Of a stretch of DNA of 64,000 nt, positions 49,601 to 61,256 are shown in pieces (position 1 is the first letter of the stretch; each line of letters starts with the position of its first letter). Both the position numbers and the translations under genes were made by a program. Where the stretch lies: the NCBI GenBank assembly GCA_000226015.1, contig JH154961.1, forward strand, positions 67,412 to 131,411, in the 5' to 3' direction. The notes beneath the pieces were generated by a model. The model saw only the letters and a program-made list of their open reading frames with translations. It ran no database searches and was not told where the DNA came from. This stretch comes from Mnemiopsis leidyi (taxonomy: Eukaryota > Ctenophora > Tentaculata > Lobata > Bolinopsidae).

Positions 49601-52600
49601 TACCGAAGTAGTTAAGTATGTTCATAAAAATCTGAGTTTTGGAGGGAACTGATTCATGCAAGGAAGAACCTGTCTGTGACACAGGTAGCACATTCTCTAC
49701 GGTAATTTCATAATACCCAGAAGTTACAACACCACATATCATATTTCTTCAACAATGCAAGTTTGGAATATACAGTTAAAGATGACGGGACAGTTGGATG
49801 AAATATACAATACCTCAATAGGAGGAGAAATAAGATTATGGTATACCAAGCCATTAAATTGCATATTTTTGGCTTCAATAGATGTACACGGTAAAGTAAG
49901 GAAAGTAAACCTACAAAAATATGATCTGTGCTTTGCATGAGATCCCAAACAATCACCAAATTAATCCCAAAAGCAAGCCTCCCATGTATCATACTGTATC
50001 TACTATGAACTGACATTCCTATACGCTCTAACTTAAAGGGTGAAAGTAACCGTCCTATAAAAAGTGTTCACTATAAGTTAGGTACACTATAAGTTAGGTA
50101 CACTAAGACAGATGCTATAGCGAGATGTAATCATTCCACATCGATATCCAGCCAGTTTCTATCAGCTGCCGCCTGCCCTTATCTACTAACTGAGACAGCT
50201 AGGCTAGGGGAAAATAACTTTGGAGAACAAATTTCAGCTGTTGGATAGATTGTATAATGTTTACACTACTATAAACTAAACTACTGTAAATAGCCGGGAA
50301 ATATAGTTTACCTGAAATGAAACTGATTGATATGACATGATGATGACTTTCTTTGATTGTATGATGGTGACAATAAATTTCACGACAAAGTACAAATCTC
50401 TGTTAGACAAATTGTAGTCTGTAGACAAAAATGAAGTTGATATTCGAAACATTAGTTCTGTGGGCAAATTTTTTTAAATTTTACTTAGTGACGGATGAAT
50501 TCAGTCGCTGCACGCCCATAATTAGCCGATTAAAGTTCCATGTTTGAATGTATCATCTAAGCCAGTTTTAAGGAAAAAACGGTGGAAAGAGAGAGACAAA
50601 AAACAGTGGAAAGAGAGAGACAAAAGGAGGACAAGCTTGCAAATGAGAGAAAGAACTCCCGATGAAAGCTAAAAACAAATTACCTTTACACTATAGCTCG
50701 ATAGCTGTAAACCAAACGGGTCCGCAAAAATTTACAATCTGGACAACATGCATCAGTAATAACTCCAAATAAGGTATAATAAGGGGCCAATACACCCTTA
50801 TAAGGAAGGAGATGGGAGAAAATTCGGCTAAGGACCATTAGAAGCCAACACAACACATTACAGAGCGGGACAGAGGTAAGATCAATGAGGTAATAGTTTT
50901 ATAGTTGCTGATACGAACTACCACGTTACCATGGTAACCGGGGAATTTACAATAGTGACACATGGGTGTAGAGATATTAGTATACTGCTGTAGTGTTGTA
51001 GTGTGTCATGTGTAGTGTATCGTGTGTCATGTGTTGTGTATCGTGTGCTCTAGTAGCCTTTAAGCCTTTAGGGCCCTCGATAGTCGGTAACCAATGGTGA
51101 TGGACCAAGAAGAAACTAGTGGTAGACGGTAATGACGTAGGTAGTGGTATATATTGACGTACTAGGTAGTGTGTAGGTAGTGGTAAATAGCAAATCTTTA
51201 TACTTTCATATGTTAACAATGGACTCGATACGTCTTGAACAAACCATTATCGTATGGCTGAGGACTATAAACTTTTTAAAGATTTTTTACTGAATATAGC
51301 TCATCTAATTTGTGCCATTGTTGTTGTTTGTTCGATTTATGATTGTTATCGTAAATTTTCAATCTTTTAACCTCCACTTATGCCATCTTTTTCATTATTT
51401 TTAATCAGATGGACAAAATACTTCGAACGTGGTAGAAACAGACTGCTACACCACGTGATACAAAGGCGAACTAACAGTGGTTCGTGTTTGTTTTGGGCAA
51501 TCGAATTTTACAGTAATCCGTAGAACTGAGTTGTAAACTCGACATTGGCCAGCTCTTTAAAAGCTCTACAAATTGTAGAAGCCATGGAAATTTTCTTGTT
51601 GTAAACACGCTGTTTTACAAAACGTGCACAAGAGGAGTTCGAGATATCTGGGTCATGTGTAACTACCTTGACCTTGGTTTTTATACTATCATGTGTACCA
51701 GTGAGCGGTAGACAAAAAAGATCTGCAGGTGTTTGGAGTTCCTCGTGATACCTATACTATACGTTCAATGTTCACACATGGAGGACTTAACTAACTCTAT
51801 AAACCTTTAATCTAACCTAACTACGCTAACTACACTAGGTCACTAAGTCTGCAGCTAACAAGTTCCTTCGCCAGAGAGCTATCTAACTTTAGAACTTGCA
51901 GTCAATTAGCACCTTGTGCGATGTAGGCAGCAGAGCAGCAGAGTCACACTCTACACTTTACACTCTACACAGTACGGTCTACACTGTTTTTCCCATGTTC
52001 TGTAGAGACTGGGCAGCCTGTTCTTGCCAAGTGTAATTACGATGTAAAGAAAACCGCTCTGCCGAATACATTTCTCTTCCATTTACGTTATACAAACTTC
52101 AACATTGGTTCATTTTCTGTATTTCCGCCATTAAGAAGAACTACAGCGAAACAAGCACATTCTATTGAATTAGCAACTTAGCGCTCTAGTGATATTGACA
52201 GTGTTTGAGTAGCACGGTCGCAGGAAAGAGTTAGTGAGCTGTCCGTATAGGTATAGGTAGTCCAACATTGCTGGCCGGGAAGCAGTACACGCAATACATA
52301 ATATACATATACATTTTTTTCGACATTCCTGATGTACGGACTGTATATGTCAACACAGTGTTGTACGTTCACATATGTACAGGAGATTTACACTGGAAAT
52401 TTCTTGAATTCCTACAGAATAACAGCAGCGAATACTGGATATGACATTGTCGGATTCTGATTTCTAAATGTGCGTGTAATGCTTGTTAACGTGCACATTT
52501 TCATGTAGTAAAGGGAAGGGTGATGACAGACGTATATAAAAAAGCGCGTAGCATACAAACTGTAATACCCCAGATTCTTAACAGTATTTTCCAAAATTGT

Positions 52601-53294
52601 TCATATCTGCATTCTAATTGGATTAGATGAGTAGATGATAAAAAATTCAGAATACAATTATTACCAGCTAAATACACCAAAGAAGAAATGCAGGTTTCAC
52701 ATCCTTTCAAAGAGAATTATCAGTGTTTACTGATAGAATTGTTAGCGTACAAACAGGAAAGAGTGAGATGTCATTCCAAGAAATTCTAATTTTCCCTCGA
52801 ATTGAGAATTCAGCAGCTCATGCAAAACTAAATAACAACCCCGCCCCTTCATAAAGTTTTCTCTTTACCTTGGCTATGAGAGAAGGTATAGAGCTCGTAT
52901 ATTGAGTCAGCGACAAGGCACATTAACCATCGATCACCAATTGATAACACTGAATTATATTTCTGTAAATCAATCAAAATTAACGGGGTTAATTAGTGAT
53001 TCAGCATCAATCAGTAATTTCTTTTTTTCATTTTTCTGAAATTAAACTCAGTGATATTTGTTTCGTGCTAATTATATACAATTTTATGTTTCGTGTTGAT
53101 GTATGTAAACTGCACTAAATCAAACTGTGATTGCATCGCTAAGACATTATTCACTTTCTACAATAACTCGTCTGACTCTCAATTCAGTAAACCCTAAAGT
53201 CTAAATCTTCGTCATTATTTGCTTGCTTACTTTGATTGATTGAAGGACACAAGAAGATCGTGCAATAAACAAAATAACCAGCACATGCCAATAC
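46604..53294. other. Spacer between cassettes B and A
   Basis: The largest gap in the locus, about 6.7 kb, with no dimerisation exon found. It contains the reverse copy of a dispersed repeat at about 49400-49485, short tandem repeats at about 50060-50105, 50580-50625 and 50995-51050, and AT-rich filler. Confidence 0.4.
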
Positions 53295-55091
53295 CTTGTT
53301 ACTTTTGACAGCCACCTCAGCATTGTCCAGATTACCAAATATGGGCAATGAAACAGACGTGTTGCTATGGCGACGTGGTCGCAGCTCAGCCTCAAAGTTC
53401 TGGTACATTTCCGCCATTGAAACTAGCGTTATCCCCTAATAGATTCAGACGATAATCAAGCTTATTTTGAGTTTTTTTTTTCAGTTCCGATTTTCAGTAT
53501 CAGATGCTGCAAATGTTTGAATATAATACCGACGACACGAAATTACCTAATGAAAAAACAGTTGTAGAGCTTAAAGAAAATTTGTTAATTTTACGCAGAT
53601 CTTACGCAGGTTAGGTGATTCGGTTGGTATGAGAGCACAAAATTACAAAACACACATCCGCTCACAATTCACTTCTCAACTCAAATTCCCAAATTTTTTA
53701 CAAGGATCAAACACACAGTTCTGTACCTCATCAGCAAAGAGACTATCATAGGTGACATCACTATACTGAAACCGTAACATTTTGTTGTTAGTAATGGGAT
53801 CATATCTGCGTGTAGTCGCAAGTATAGAATATAAATATTGTGTTGGCTATTCAATCTCCAAGCAGGTAATGAACATGATGTTTCCAAACATCACAGAGAA
53901 AGCAAGTACGCTTAGCAAGCTCAATTTTAATAATCCTATCGGAGAGATTATTTAAAAACATTCGCTCGCGTCACACACATCACACGTATTCTCCATCATT
54001 AAAGTAAAGTCAGTTTATCATTAGTTACAAGGAAAAAATATTTTACACATTACTCTATACGAAATCTGAAACAATGCCAACCACAGCAACAATTAAGCAA
54101 CAATAGTATTAATATTTACAAAAAAAAGACAAACCTTTTTCATGGGCATTGAAAGCCTGGCACGCTCGGCAGCTCGGCCAATACACGGTAAAGAAAGGAC
54201 CACAGTGACTCCAGTAGCATCTATAATATCTGGGAACACTGTTGTTAGTTAGTGAGAGTGTTTGTCAATAAGCAGATGGGTACACATCTACTATAACTAT
54301 AAGCTATTGTAAAAAAAACTCGAGAAGAACTATAGCTGCGATCAAACACAGTCAGCACAAAAACAACTGTAAGCAATATAGAATAGCAGAAAATTAAGGT
54401 TGAATCGTAAATATGGGAATAAATAAGAGAAGTTGAAACCTAGAGGATACTCGGTTACTTTCACATCTGGATCTAGTTCCCTGATCTTCCCCAGAAAAAA
54501 TTCTCTGTCGTCTTTGAACTGCTCTGCAGTCTCATTCTGATATACGAGAACAAGCTGCACTTTAGGTCTGAAATAGCTCGGTCAAAGTCTCTTTTCCTTT
54601 ACCAAGCCTTATAATTCAAAATTGGTATTTTAGCTTTTTTGATCAATATGTCCAACAAAGGAAAATTGCTGTTCGTTTTTTTCGAGCGAAATTTCGGTTT
54701 TTTTGTTTTATTATTATGCAGCAAGGTTAAGTTTAACTTGGTAATGTGATTAGCTCTTCAATCGTATTGAAAGTGGGAGTTATTTTGAGAATAAAATGAG
54801 ACATAATGAATTTCTCAAGGAGAACCCTTTTGTAGCCAAAAAAGGTTTATTAACATTAATCAGGATTAAACTTTTGGTATTTTGATTTTTATTTTGAATT
54901 TTTAAAGCTTTTAAGATACTTTGAGAGATAAGGTGTGACGATGCTGTCATTATTATTTGTTATTTATTTATTTGTTAGCTGTATCAATTGGTAAAATGTA
55001 AAGGTTTGATGTTAATATACACTAACAAATCCTTATCATGGATTATCTTCTCAGTTGCTGGCTCTTTAGGGACTAGTAGTTGGTCTCCCAT
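53295..55091 (-). CDS. Anoctamin cassette A: most distal dimerisation domain
   Basis: Exons 55091-55027, 54567-54440 and 54229-54135 sum to 288 bases from MGDQLLVPKEPATEKI to a phase-0 donor. The domain reads VQLVLVYQNETAEQF, REFFLGKIRELDPDVKVTEY, then ATGVTVVLSLPCIGRAAERA and LSMPMKK. Two further exons follow, 53765-53727 (YSDVTYDSLFADE) and 53399-53295 (NFEAELRPRRHSNTSVSLPI...), each phase 0 at both ends. They could form a cassette-specific linker or be skipped. An alternative ATG (MAEMYQNFE) sits at the start of the last exon after an in-frame TAG. The start could also lie further upstream, because the frame stays open to an earlier ATG. Fused to the core it gives about 786-834 residues. 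Confidence 0.83.
54750..54995 (+). repeat. Copy of an interspersed repeat also found at 60145-60390
   Basis: Aligned by eye over about 240 bases with the segment at 60145-60390. Both contain atcgtattgaaagtgg, ggtgtgatgatgct-like and attatttatttatt blocks. The first part of both translates to similar peptides ending NPFVAKK. It is unclassified and lies in the first intron of cassette A. Confidence 0.6.
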
Positions 55092-56834
55092 GTCTTGACT
55101 TCCTCCTGAAAATACAACCAGATGATCAAGAACGAAAATTTTCATGTTACACTAACAGACATGAAACTATTTTTAACATGTAACTTTTAATATCAGTGAA
55201 TTTCACTCGAGACAAAAGGAGAATAACAAAAACACTGTTCAACATAGCTTCTGGTGCAACTCATTAAAAACAATTATCCGATCATTCAGTTAATGAGCCC
55301 ACTAACAGTTTCTAAGAATTGTTTAAACATGAATTAATGTTTCGAGTTAGCGCTGATTCTGAAGCATATGTTCAAAGTATCTAATACCTATATATCTTAC
55401 AACATCCAGATCTTACCTAAAGTTGCATTAGGAAGAACTGGCAGTTCCATAAACTTTACTCTCTGTTACACATGAATTTCATGTACACTGTAAATTAATG
55501 AAATAATCAACGGGGGAAAAGGTGGTTTAGGAAAAATATGGCAAAATTGCTTAAAACACACCAAATTTATTGATTATCTTATCTGAGAGAAATTTAGCAA
55601 TTTCCCAATCACTATGACTCAAGAAACAGGAAAAATTATCAATCATTGCTAAGAATAGAGAGAAACGATGAATCATGGGTGCATCAATTAAGCTATTATT
55701 TTTATTTAGAGCCCTATTTGATTGTTTAGAGATAGTCATTATCAAAGGAATGGAAAACTGACCCATTTCAATAAATTTTAACCATAAGGATATTTGGCAC
55801 CAACTGAAAAGATAGGCAATTTTTTGCAATTTGAGCCAAAAGTAGTAAAACACTTCAAGAGTGTTCTAATTGTATTTTCTGTTGGATACAAGACAACAAT
55901 TTAAATAATGGAACACATACACTACTTTGGTTCCTTTCGGCCTAATGGTGTTTTAAGTTCTATTGCTTCTATTGTGTAGAAAATTGCTGGGCTTGTCTCA
56001 GCAAAGGGATTAAATTCTTTTGTAAATTTGTGATTTTTCAGGTCTTAACAAATGTTACTTTTTAATTTCATAAATTTTTATAATTATGTTTCATATTTTC
56101 ATTTGTATACATTGCTTGAGGTTAAAGATTGCTAATATATTTTTCAGAATATTGATTGATTTAATTCTCCGGAGTAAGTCGTTCCTGAGAACGAGATCAT
56201 GACATAGAGAGGTATTATATTTTGAGAAGTGAGCCTCTCATATGACCAATGACCTTACTGAAACACATAATTCAAGCATCAAACAATTACTGATGTTTCT
56301 TTTTGCCGGCCGGTGGTGGCACATGAAGCTTAATATCTCTTGCAATGCTAGCACTTAGCTCTTGCTGTTGTGCTCGAGGGGCAAGTCACAAGTGCCCGCT
56401 CATCGAGGTCGAGGCTAAATGACTTATATTTATAATATATTTGCAAACCTCAACCAATAGATCTTATACTCATTTAGTACGGTCTGGGCACATGCAGAGA
56501 CGGACGCTCCAGAGAAGTGTCCGTCTCTGCGAATGTCCCCTGATGAGCGGGTATGTGTTTGTTTATAAGCGGTGTTGAAGTAATCGAAACTTCTTGATTT
56601 TAGTATTCTGACGTTTTGGAAACTTGCTTTTAAATTTAGATATGATTTCAGAAATTTAGGGATACCTTAATTCAATAGTAGTATACGACTATTTTTAGTA
56701 GTAAAATGCTATCACGCATCAATTAGCCATTCCCATTATCTAACAATTAAGTTTTGAAAGATAAAAGATTTATGACAACTTAAACTCATTGATTGAATGT
56801 AGTGATAGCAAATTTGTTTTTTATGTATCTGCAG
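55092..56834. other. Upstream flank of the anoctamin locus
   Basis: AT-rich sequence before cassette A. It should contain the promoter of the most distal transcript. No further dimerisation-domain copy was found here. The locus may begin here, though exons too short to recognise cannot be excluded. Confidence 0.4.
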
Positions 56835-56975
56835 CGTGGTGGCTTGCCGTGCCGCGCGTGCGCGTCTGCTGCGCGTCACGGTGTCCCCGCGCTCCAGTGT
56901 GGCGGGTGCGCGCGCGGGTCCAGACGTGTCGCCAGCCAGTCCGGGTTTCGGGCCGCGCGTGCGGGCTATACTGGT
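56835..56975. other. Isolated GC-rich island
   Basis: About 140 bases packed with cgcg and gcgcg in an otherwise AT-rich region. Open frames across it translate to Cys/Arg/Ala-rich peptides with no known motif. It could be a CpG island, a repeat fragment or foreign sequence. It lies close to an assembly gap. Confidence 0.5.
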
Positions 56976-57200
56976 TTTACTTGTGTGTGAGCAAAATGAA
57001 ATATTATGATTTGTTTGATAAAATGCTGCAAATAAAAATTCTACTTTTTCTGAAAATTCTACTTTTTCTGAACGTCTTTATGTCTTTATTGTCTTTATTG
57101 TCTTTATTGTCTTTATTGTCTAATTATTGTCTTACTAACATCTCGAAACCGGTTGTCTATTTCTGTGAAAGATTTTTCAACTTGATGTGTTTTATTATTG

Positions 57201-57676
57201 AATGTAAAGGTTGCACTAAAGATTGGACTGCACGGAACCCCTTAGCTTCCATTCCTTGTTTAACATGCCGTACAGCAAGGATTTCCACTAAGTTCGCCAG
57301 CCTAGGCACATATCCAAATCTTAAGTGCAGAAGTAGTATATATACTTTTGCATCGGTGCATTAAATTTCCTTGTGTTTCAAATGTGATAACACAGTACTC
57401 TTCAATCGATGCGAGATGTTAATAACAAGCTAGTCGTTATGTGAGCAACGGGGCGGAGGAACCGCCNNNNNNNNNNTGTTTCAAATGTGATAACACAGTA
57501 CTCTTCAATCGATGCGAGATGTTAATAACAAGCTAGTCGTTATGTGAGCAACGGGGCGGAGGAACCGCCACCAGTACGTCTCACCGGACTACTGAATCAA
57601 TGTAAAGGTTGCACTAAAGATTGGACTGCACGGAACCCCTTAGCTTCCATTCCTTGTTTAACATGCCGTACAGCAA
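57201..57676. repeat. Duplicated segment around a 10-base assembly gap
   Basis: Ten Ns at 57467-57476 are flanked by identical 93-base copies (57374-57466 and 57477-57569). An outer 78-base pair at 57201-57278 and 57599-57676 is also near identical. The inner pair looks like an unmerged contig overlap. The outer pair may be real. Part of the outer unit (aggttgcactaaagattgga) also occurs in the hAT element near 1980. Confidence 0.85.
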
Positions 57677-59635
57677 TCTATTTTCTTAGATATGGCATCC
57701 ACTGTTGGAATGCAAAAAGCTGAGTCTGTTGGTTAACGAACGACCACGAAAATATGGTAGCAGAAAAGTATGGCTAAATTGCCGCAAACCCACCACCCTC
57801 ACACAGTCATTGGTTCATAATAATCCCCAGTAAGTTTTTTGTGGTGATAAGAATCACATGTAGTTTGACAAGATTATATCCATTTGACATTCTAACGAAA
57901 CTTTTTCAGCTTTGAGCTGCAAGAGTCGGGTACAACTGGGGCAACATCTAGTATGGTAAGTAGCATGTAGACAAACGGTCCAAATTTTGACAAACTGACC
58001 ACAACCAGAACATTTCCAAATTTTTATGTCCTATTGTCGGAAGTTAAACAAAAATTTGAAAATACTTCAGTTGACGAGATGATATCCGTCTGCCGTTATA
58101 ATGAAACGTTCTAACGGGTGATGCGCGTCATACTTCAAGTTCGCCAGCAGGTGAATTAAGCAGTTTACGACAGTCGGCTATTAACCTACAGAAGAATTGG
58201 TGGGTAAAATTCAGTTAAGACCCTGGAAAATATCTTGTACGTTAGAACATAGTTAGAGAAAAAATTGAATAAGGAGGCGAATAAACAAGTAACAAATGGC
58301 CCAGTAATTCAAAAACCCTGAATATTCTAATACAGGAAATAGGGACAATATTGGCATAACGAAGGGTCGACAAACCTACAAAGCTGACAATTGCATTATA
58401 TAAGTTCCTCCAATAGGCACAAAACCCTGTAAATTCTCAACTAAAAAATCAGGACAAAATAAGCTGCGAAATTTCGAATTATAAAGTTTGATTGACTAAT
58501 GACTACTATCTGCATTATAGAAATTCCCTCAATACGCCCAAAAACCCTGTCTGTTCTTGTACATGAAACAAGGATTGTCGCGGTTATACCCCACTCTCGC
58601 AGCTCAAAGCTGTTAGAACGGTAGACGGATGTAATCTCGTCAAAACAAGGACAAAACAAGCGACAAATAATATTAAAAAACCTTGAATGTCAACTACCTA
58701 CATTATGAAAGCTCCATTGTAGACCCAGAACGCCTGTAAATTCTAATCCAGGAAACGGGAACAAAAACTTTCGCCATCTCTCGCAGCCATCTCTCGCAGC
58801 CATCTCTCGCAGCTTAAAAACATTTTGTACAGCAGCGCGTGTCTTCCCGTCATTCTATCATCTATTTGCTTCGAATGAGGGTCCGACATTAAGCTAAAGT
58901 CAAAAAATTTAATGCACCAAAAAGGAGCAGCTTGCTTTAAGAACAGTTTGCTCTAAACAAAGGCCTTATGCGCGCGTGACGCGCACCACCAGAGGCCAGG
59001 TGGCGTAACATGCTATAGCAGCCGCGTATTTAACTAAAATAAACTTTCAATTTTATTTTCACGGCAATTTACATGACACAATCCTAATTAAAAATATTAA
59101 TCCCGGTCAAAGCGCGCGTGCGTTGCTATTTAATCAAACAATTAAAGCCCTCTTGCGCGCGTAACAGCCACGTGCGTACAACGTAGCGTGCGTACGCATA
59201 AGCACCTTGCTCTAACCAGAGCCTTTTTGCGCGCGTCGCGCGTTACCAGAGCAGTGCAGCCGGGCCGCGCGCGTAGCGTGCGCAAGCACCGGACCTGGTT
59301 AGGTGAAAAAAGTTAGCACCTGCTTAGATGAACGCGCGCGGCAGCAGGATCAGAATCAAATAGTTTGTACGGCAGCGCGCACCCTCTTGTCATTTTATTC
59401 CTATTCGCTTCGAATGAGGGTCGGACAAAGTCATGAGACAACAAATAGTACTTTTAGTTGCGCCAAGCAAAGTACCCGGCTAAGCTTACTAAATGCCATG
59501 CTAATAAAATGTTATCATGCTGGTCTGAATTGTATCAACTTGATAAGTTATACATGTCATACTGGTTTGAATTGTATAAACCTAATAAGTAAAAATATCA
59601 TTAATGCTAAGGCTTCATAAAGCTATGATCAGCTT
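57677..59635. repeat. Dispersed GC-rich repeat region
   Basis: Contains more copies of the families seen at 12 kb: gacgagatgatatccgtc with gaaacgttctaacg at about 58075-58115 (inverted), ctctcgcagctc with gtagacggatgtaatctcg at about 58590-58640, cagcgcgtgtcttcccgtca at about 58832-58905, and cagcgcgcaccctcttgtca at about 59372-59435. A short tandem gcagccatctctc lies at about 58785-58820. The tract from 58960 to 59300 is rich in cgcgcg. No gene was found. Confidence 0.6.
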
Positions 59636-59639
59636 GCTT

Positions 59640-60245
59640 CAGGCCGAATTTTGAGTATGGAGTATTGCGTTCAGGTTTGCATTTGGAACTCTGCAGCAGA
59701 GCATGCAGTAATTGGTTTCAAATTTTGGAGATTGAGAGCGTTTAGAGACGCTTTACCAGGATGATAGTATGGGCAGGCCTCCTTCCAATTACTCTGAGCG
59801 ACTGCAGAATTTTCAGCTCTAGCTGACCACTCTCGATGAGAGTTGCCTGGGGACCTGCAACTGATCGATGTTTACAAGGCTTGTCAGGGTTAATCCCAAC
59901 TGGATGGTGATTTAAATTTTGGGGGTCTGTACTTAATTTAGTTTGTAAACCAGAAAGTAGTAAATCTTCCAAGGTTAACCATATTAAAAGTAACTTCAGT
60001 TGCAGTGAAAGAGTTTTTTAAAATTTTGGAGTAAGCTAGCTATTGAGGTAAAGACTGCATCATCTTTAATGATGACTTTTAAGAGTAAATCTATAGCAAT
60101 TGGGGCTTCTAGTAGTGGGTATTATTGGGATATTTCGGAGGAAGTTTTGAATCGTATTGAAAGTGGAAGTTACTTGGAGAACAAGATAGAGCATAACTGT
60201 TTTCTTAAAGATAACCCTTTTGTTGCTAAAAAAGATTATTAACAC
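59640..60245 (+). mobile_element. Decayed LINE 3' fragment (CR1/L2-like) with unclassified tail
   Basis: The plus strand translates, with interruptions, to the C-terminal end of a non-LTR retrotransposon reverse transcriptase: FEYGVLRSG, then ESV-RRFTRMI, then ELPGDLQLIDVYKACQG. In CR1/L2-like LINEs these correspond to the LEYG, VQRRFTR and LRGDLIEVFK motifs. At least three in-frame stops and frame changes are present in 360 bases, so it is dead. A following open stretch at about 60005-60240 (IAIGASSSGYYWDISEEVLN and onward, ending NPFVAKKDY) may belong to the same or an adjacent element. A partial copy of its end lies at 54750. Confidence 0.55.
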
Positions 60246-61256
60246 CTATTAATTTCAATTAACTTGGATGTTTGCTATTTTTAAAGATTTAATGTAATGA
60301 TTATTTAACTTAGAGTTTTTGTGATATTTTTTTAGAGTTTAGGTGTGATGATGCTGGCATCATTATCAATTATTTATTTATTATTTAAATCAAGCTAAAG
60401 AGCTACATAAATATACACTATGACTCATATGTGCAGCCTATGTCAATGAAATAGCCTCAGGATGAGATTTTATACAAATGAAATCTGACATCTTTATGTA
60501 ATACAATAAACCCCGACTTACTGGGTTCCTCTGGATTTACTGGGTCAAGAGCAGCGGGGTCACAATGTCCCAGCAGCCTCGGCGATGTCGGGGGCGCCCT
60601 CAAAGGGGGGTGCCAAATCGTCATGAAAATATGGGACAATTTTTGCAAGATTAACTGCGCAACTAGCAAAATCGCATATTTGCTTTAGTAACTTCACTAT
60701 TTATTTAGATTTTTCGGCTATACTTTTAAAAATAGCTCCCAGCAAGCCTTTATACCAGGGGCGCCACTTGGAAACGCCTCTTTACAGCCGAGGGGCGCCA
60801 TTTAAACAATTTTTTTAAACAATTTCAATTTTAATTGATCAATAATTTCACAGCAAAGGCACACAAACACACACAATTTCGGCTACAGCTACAATGTTAC
60901 ACTACTGGTCAAGGGATTAACTGGGCCTATTCCAATTCCCCTGAAGTTTATCAATAATTTCACAATTTTACTATTGAAACTTGAAATGATATCCTCTCTT
61001 TTATTCGAAAGTCACTGTTATCTCAGAGTCCCTACAATATACTACACCTAGTACTCTACCCTATACCTTATTAATGCATGCTACACTGCTCTATTAATGA
61101 TCCACGAGATACTTGACAGCAGTCCAGCACCTGATTGTGTGCTAGCTTGATGTGATTGTGTACATAAATGACACAATACAGCATTTACTGACACAGTGCA
61201 ATGTTATCTGGGTCCTCAATAGCCAAGGATAATGGCACTCCGGAGATGCTCAATAT
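60246..61256. other. Unannotated AT-rich stretch
   Basis: Contains the rest of the repeat shared with 54750-54995 (to about 60390) and two GC-rich patches near 60530-60610 and 60760-60800 sharing ggggcgcc. No coding exon recognised. Confidence 0.35.

Larger units (their letters stand above)
14164..55091 (-). other. Whole anoctamin locus: nine N-terminal cassettes plus one core
   Basis: About 41 kb of minus strand holds nine diverged anoctamin dimerisation-domain modules (cassettes A, B, C, D, E, F, G, H, I from 55.1 down to 22.1 kb) upstream of a single membrane core. No second membrane core occurs between them. Every module runs from its own ATG to a phase-0 donor, and the first core exon starts in phase 0. 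Predicted products would be about 786 to 1017 residues, the normal anoctamin size range. I infer alternative first cassettes sharing one core. The competing reading, one protein with nine serial domains, is less well supported because the acceptors in front of the cassettes are in the wrong phase. The joining itself is not visible in DNA. Confidence 0.75.

Noticed and set aside
22107-55091. Cassettes as nine separate anoctamin genes or pseudogenes
   Set aside because: No membrane-core exons lie between them. Eight of the nine frames are open and the ninth is one base off. Conserved splice sites and phase argue against decay.
56789-57364. Plus-strand frame of 191 residues
   Set aside because: It strings together the GC island, a tctttattg tandem repeat and part of the duplicated segment by the gap. 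No domain or codon-like pattern.
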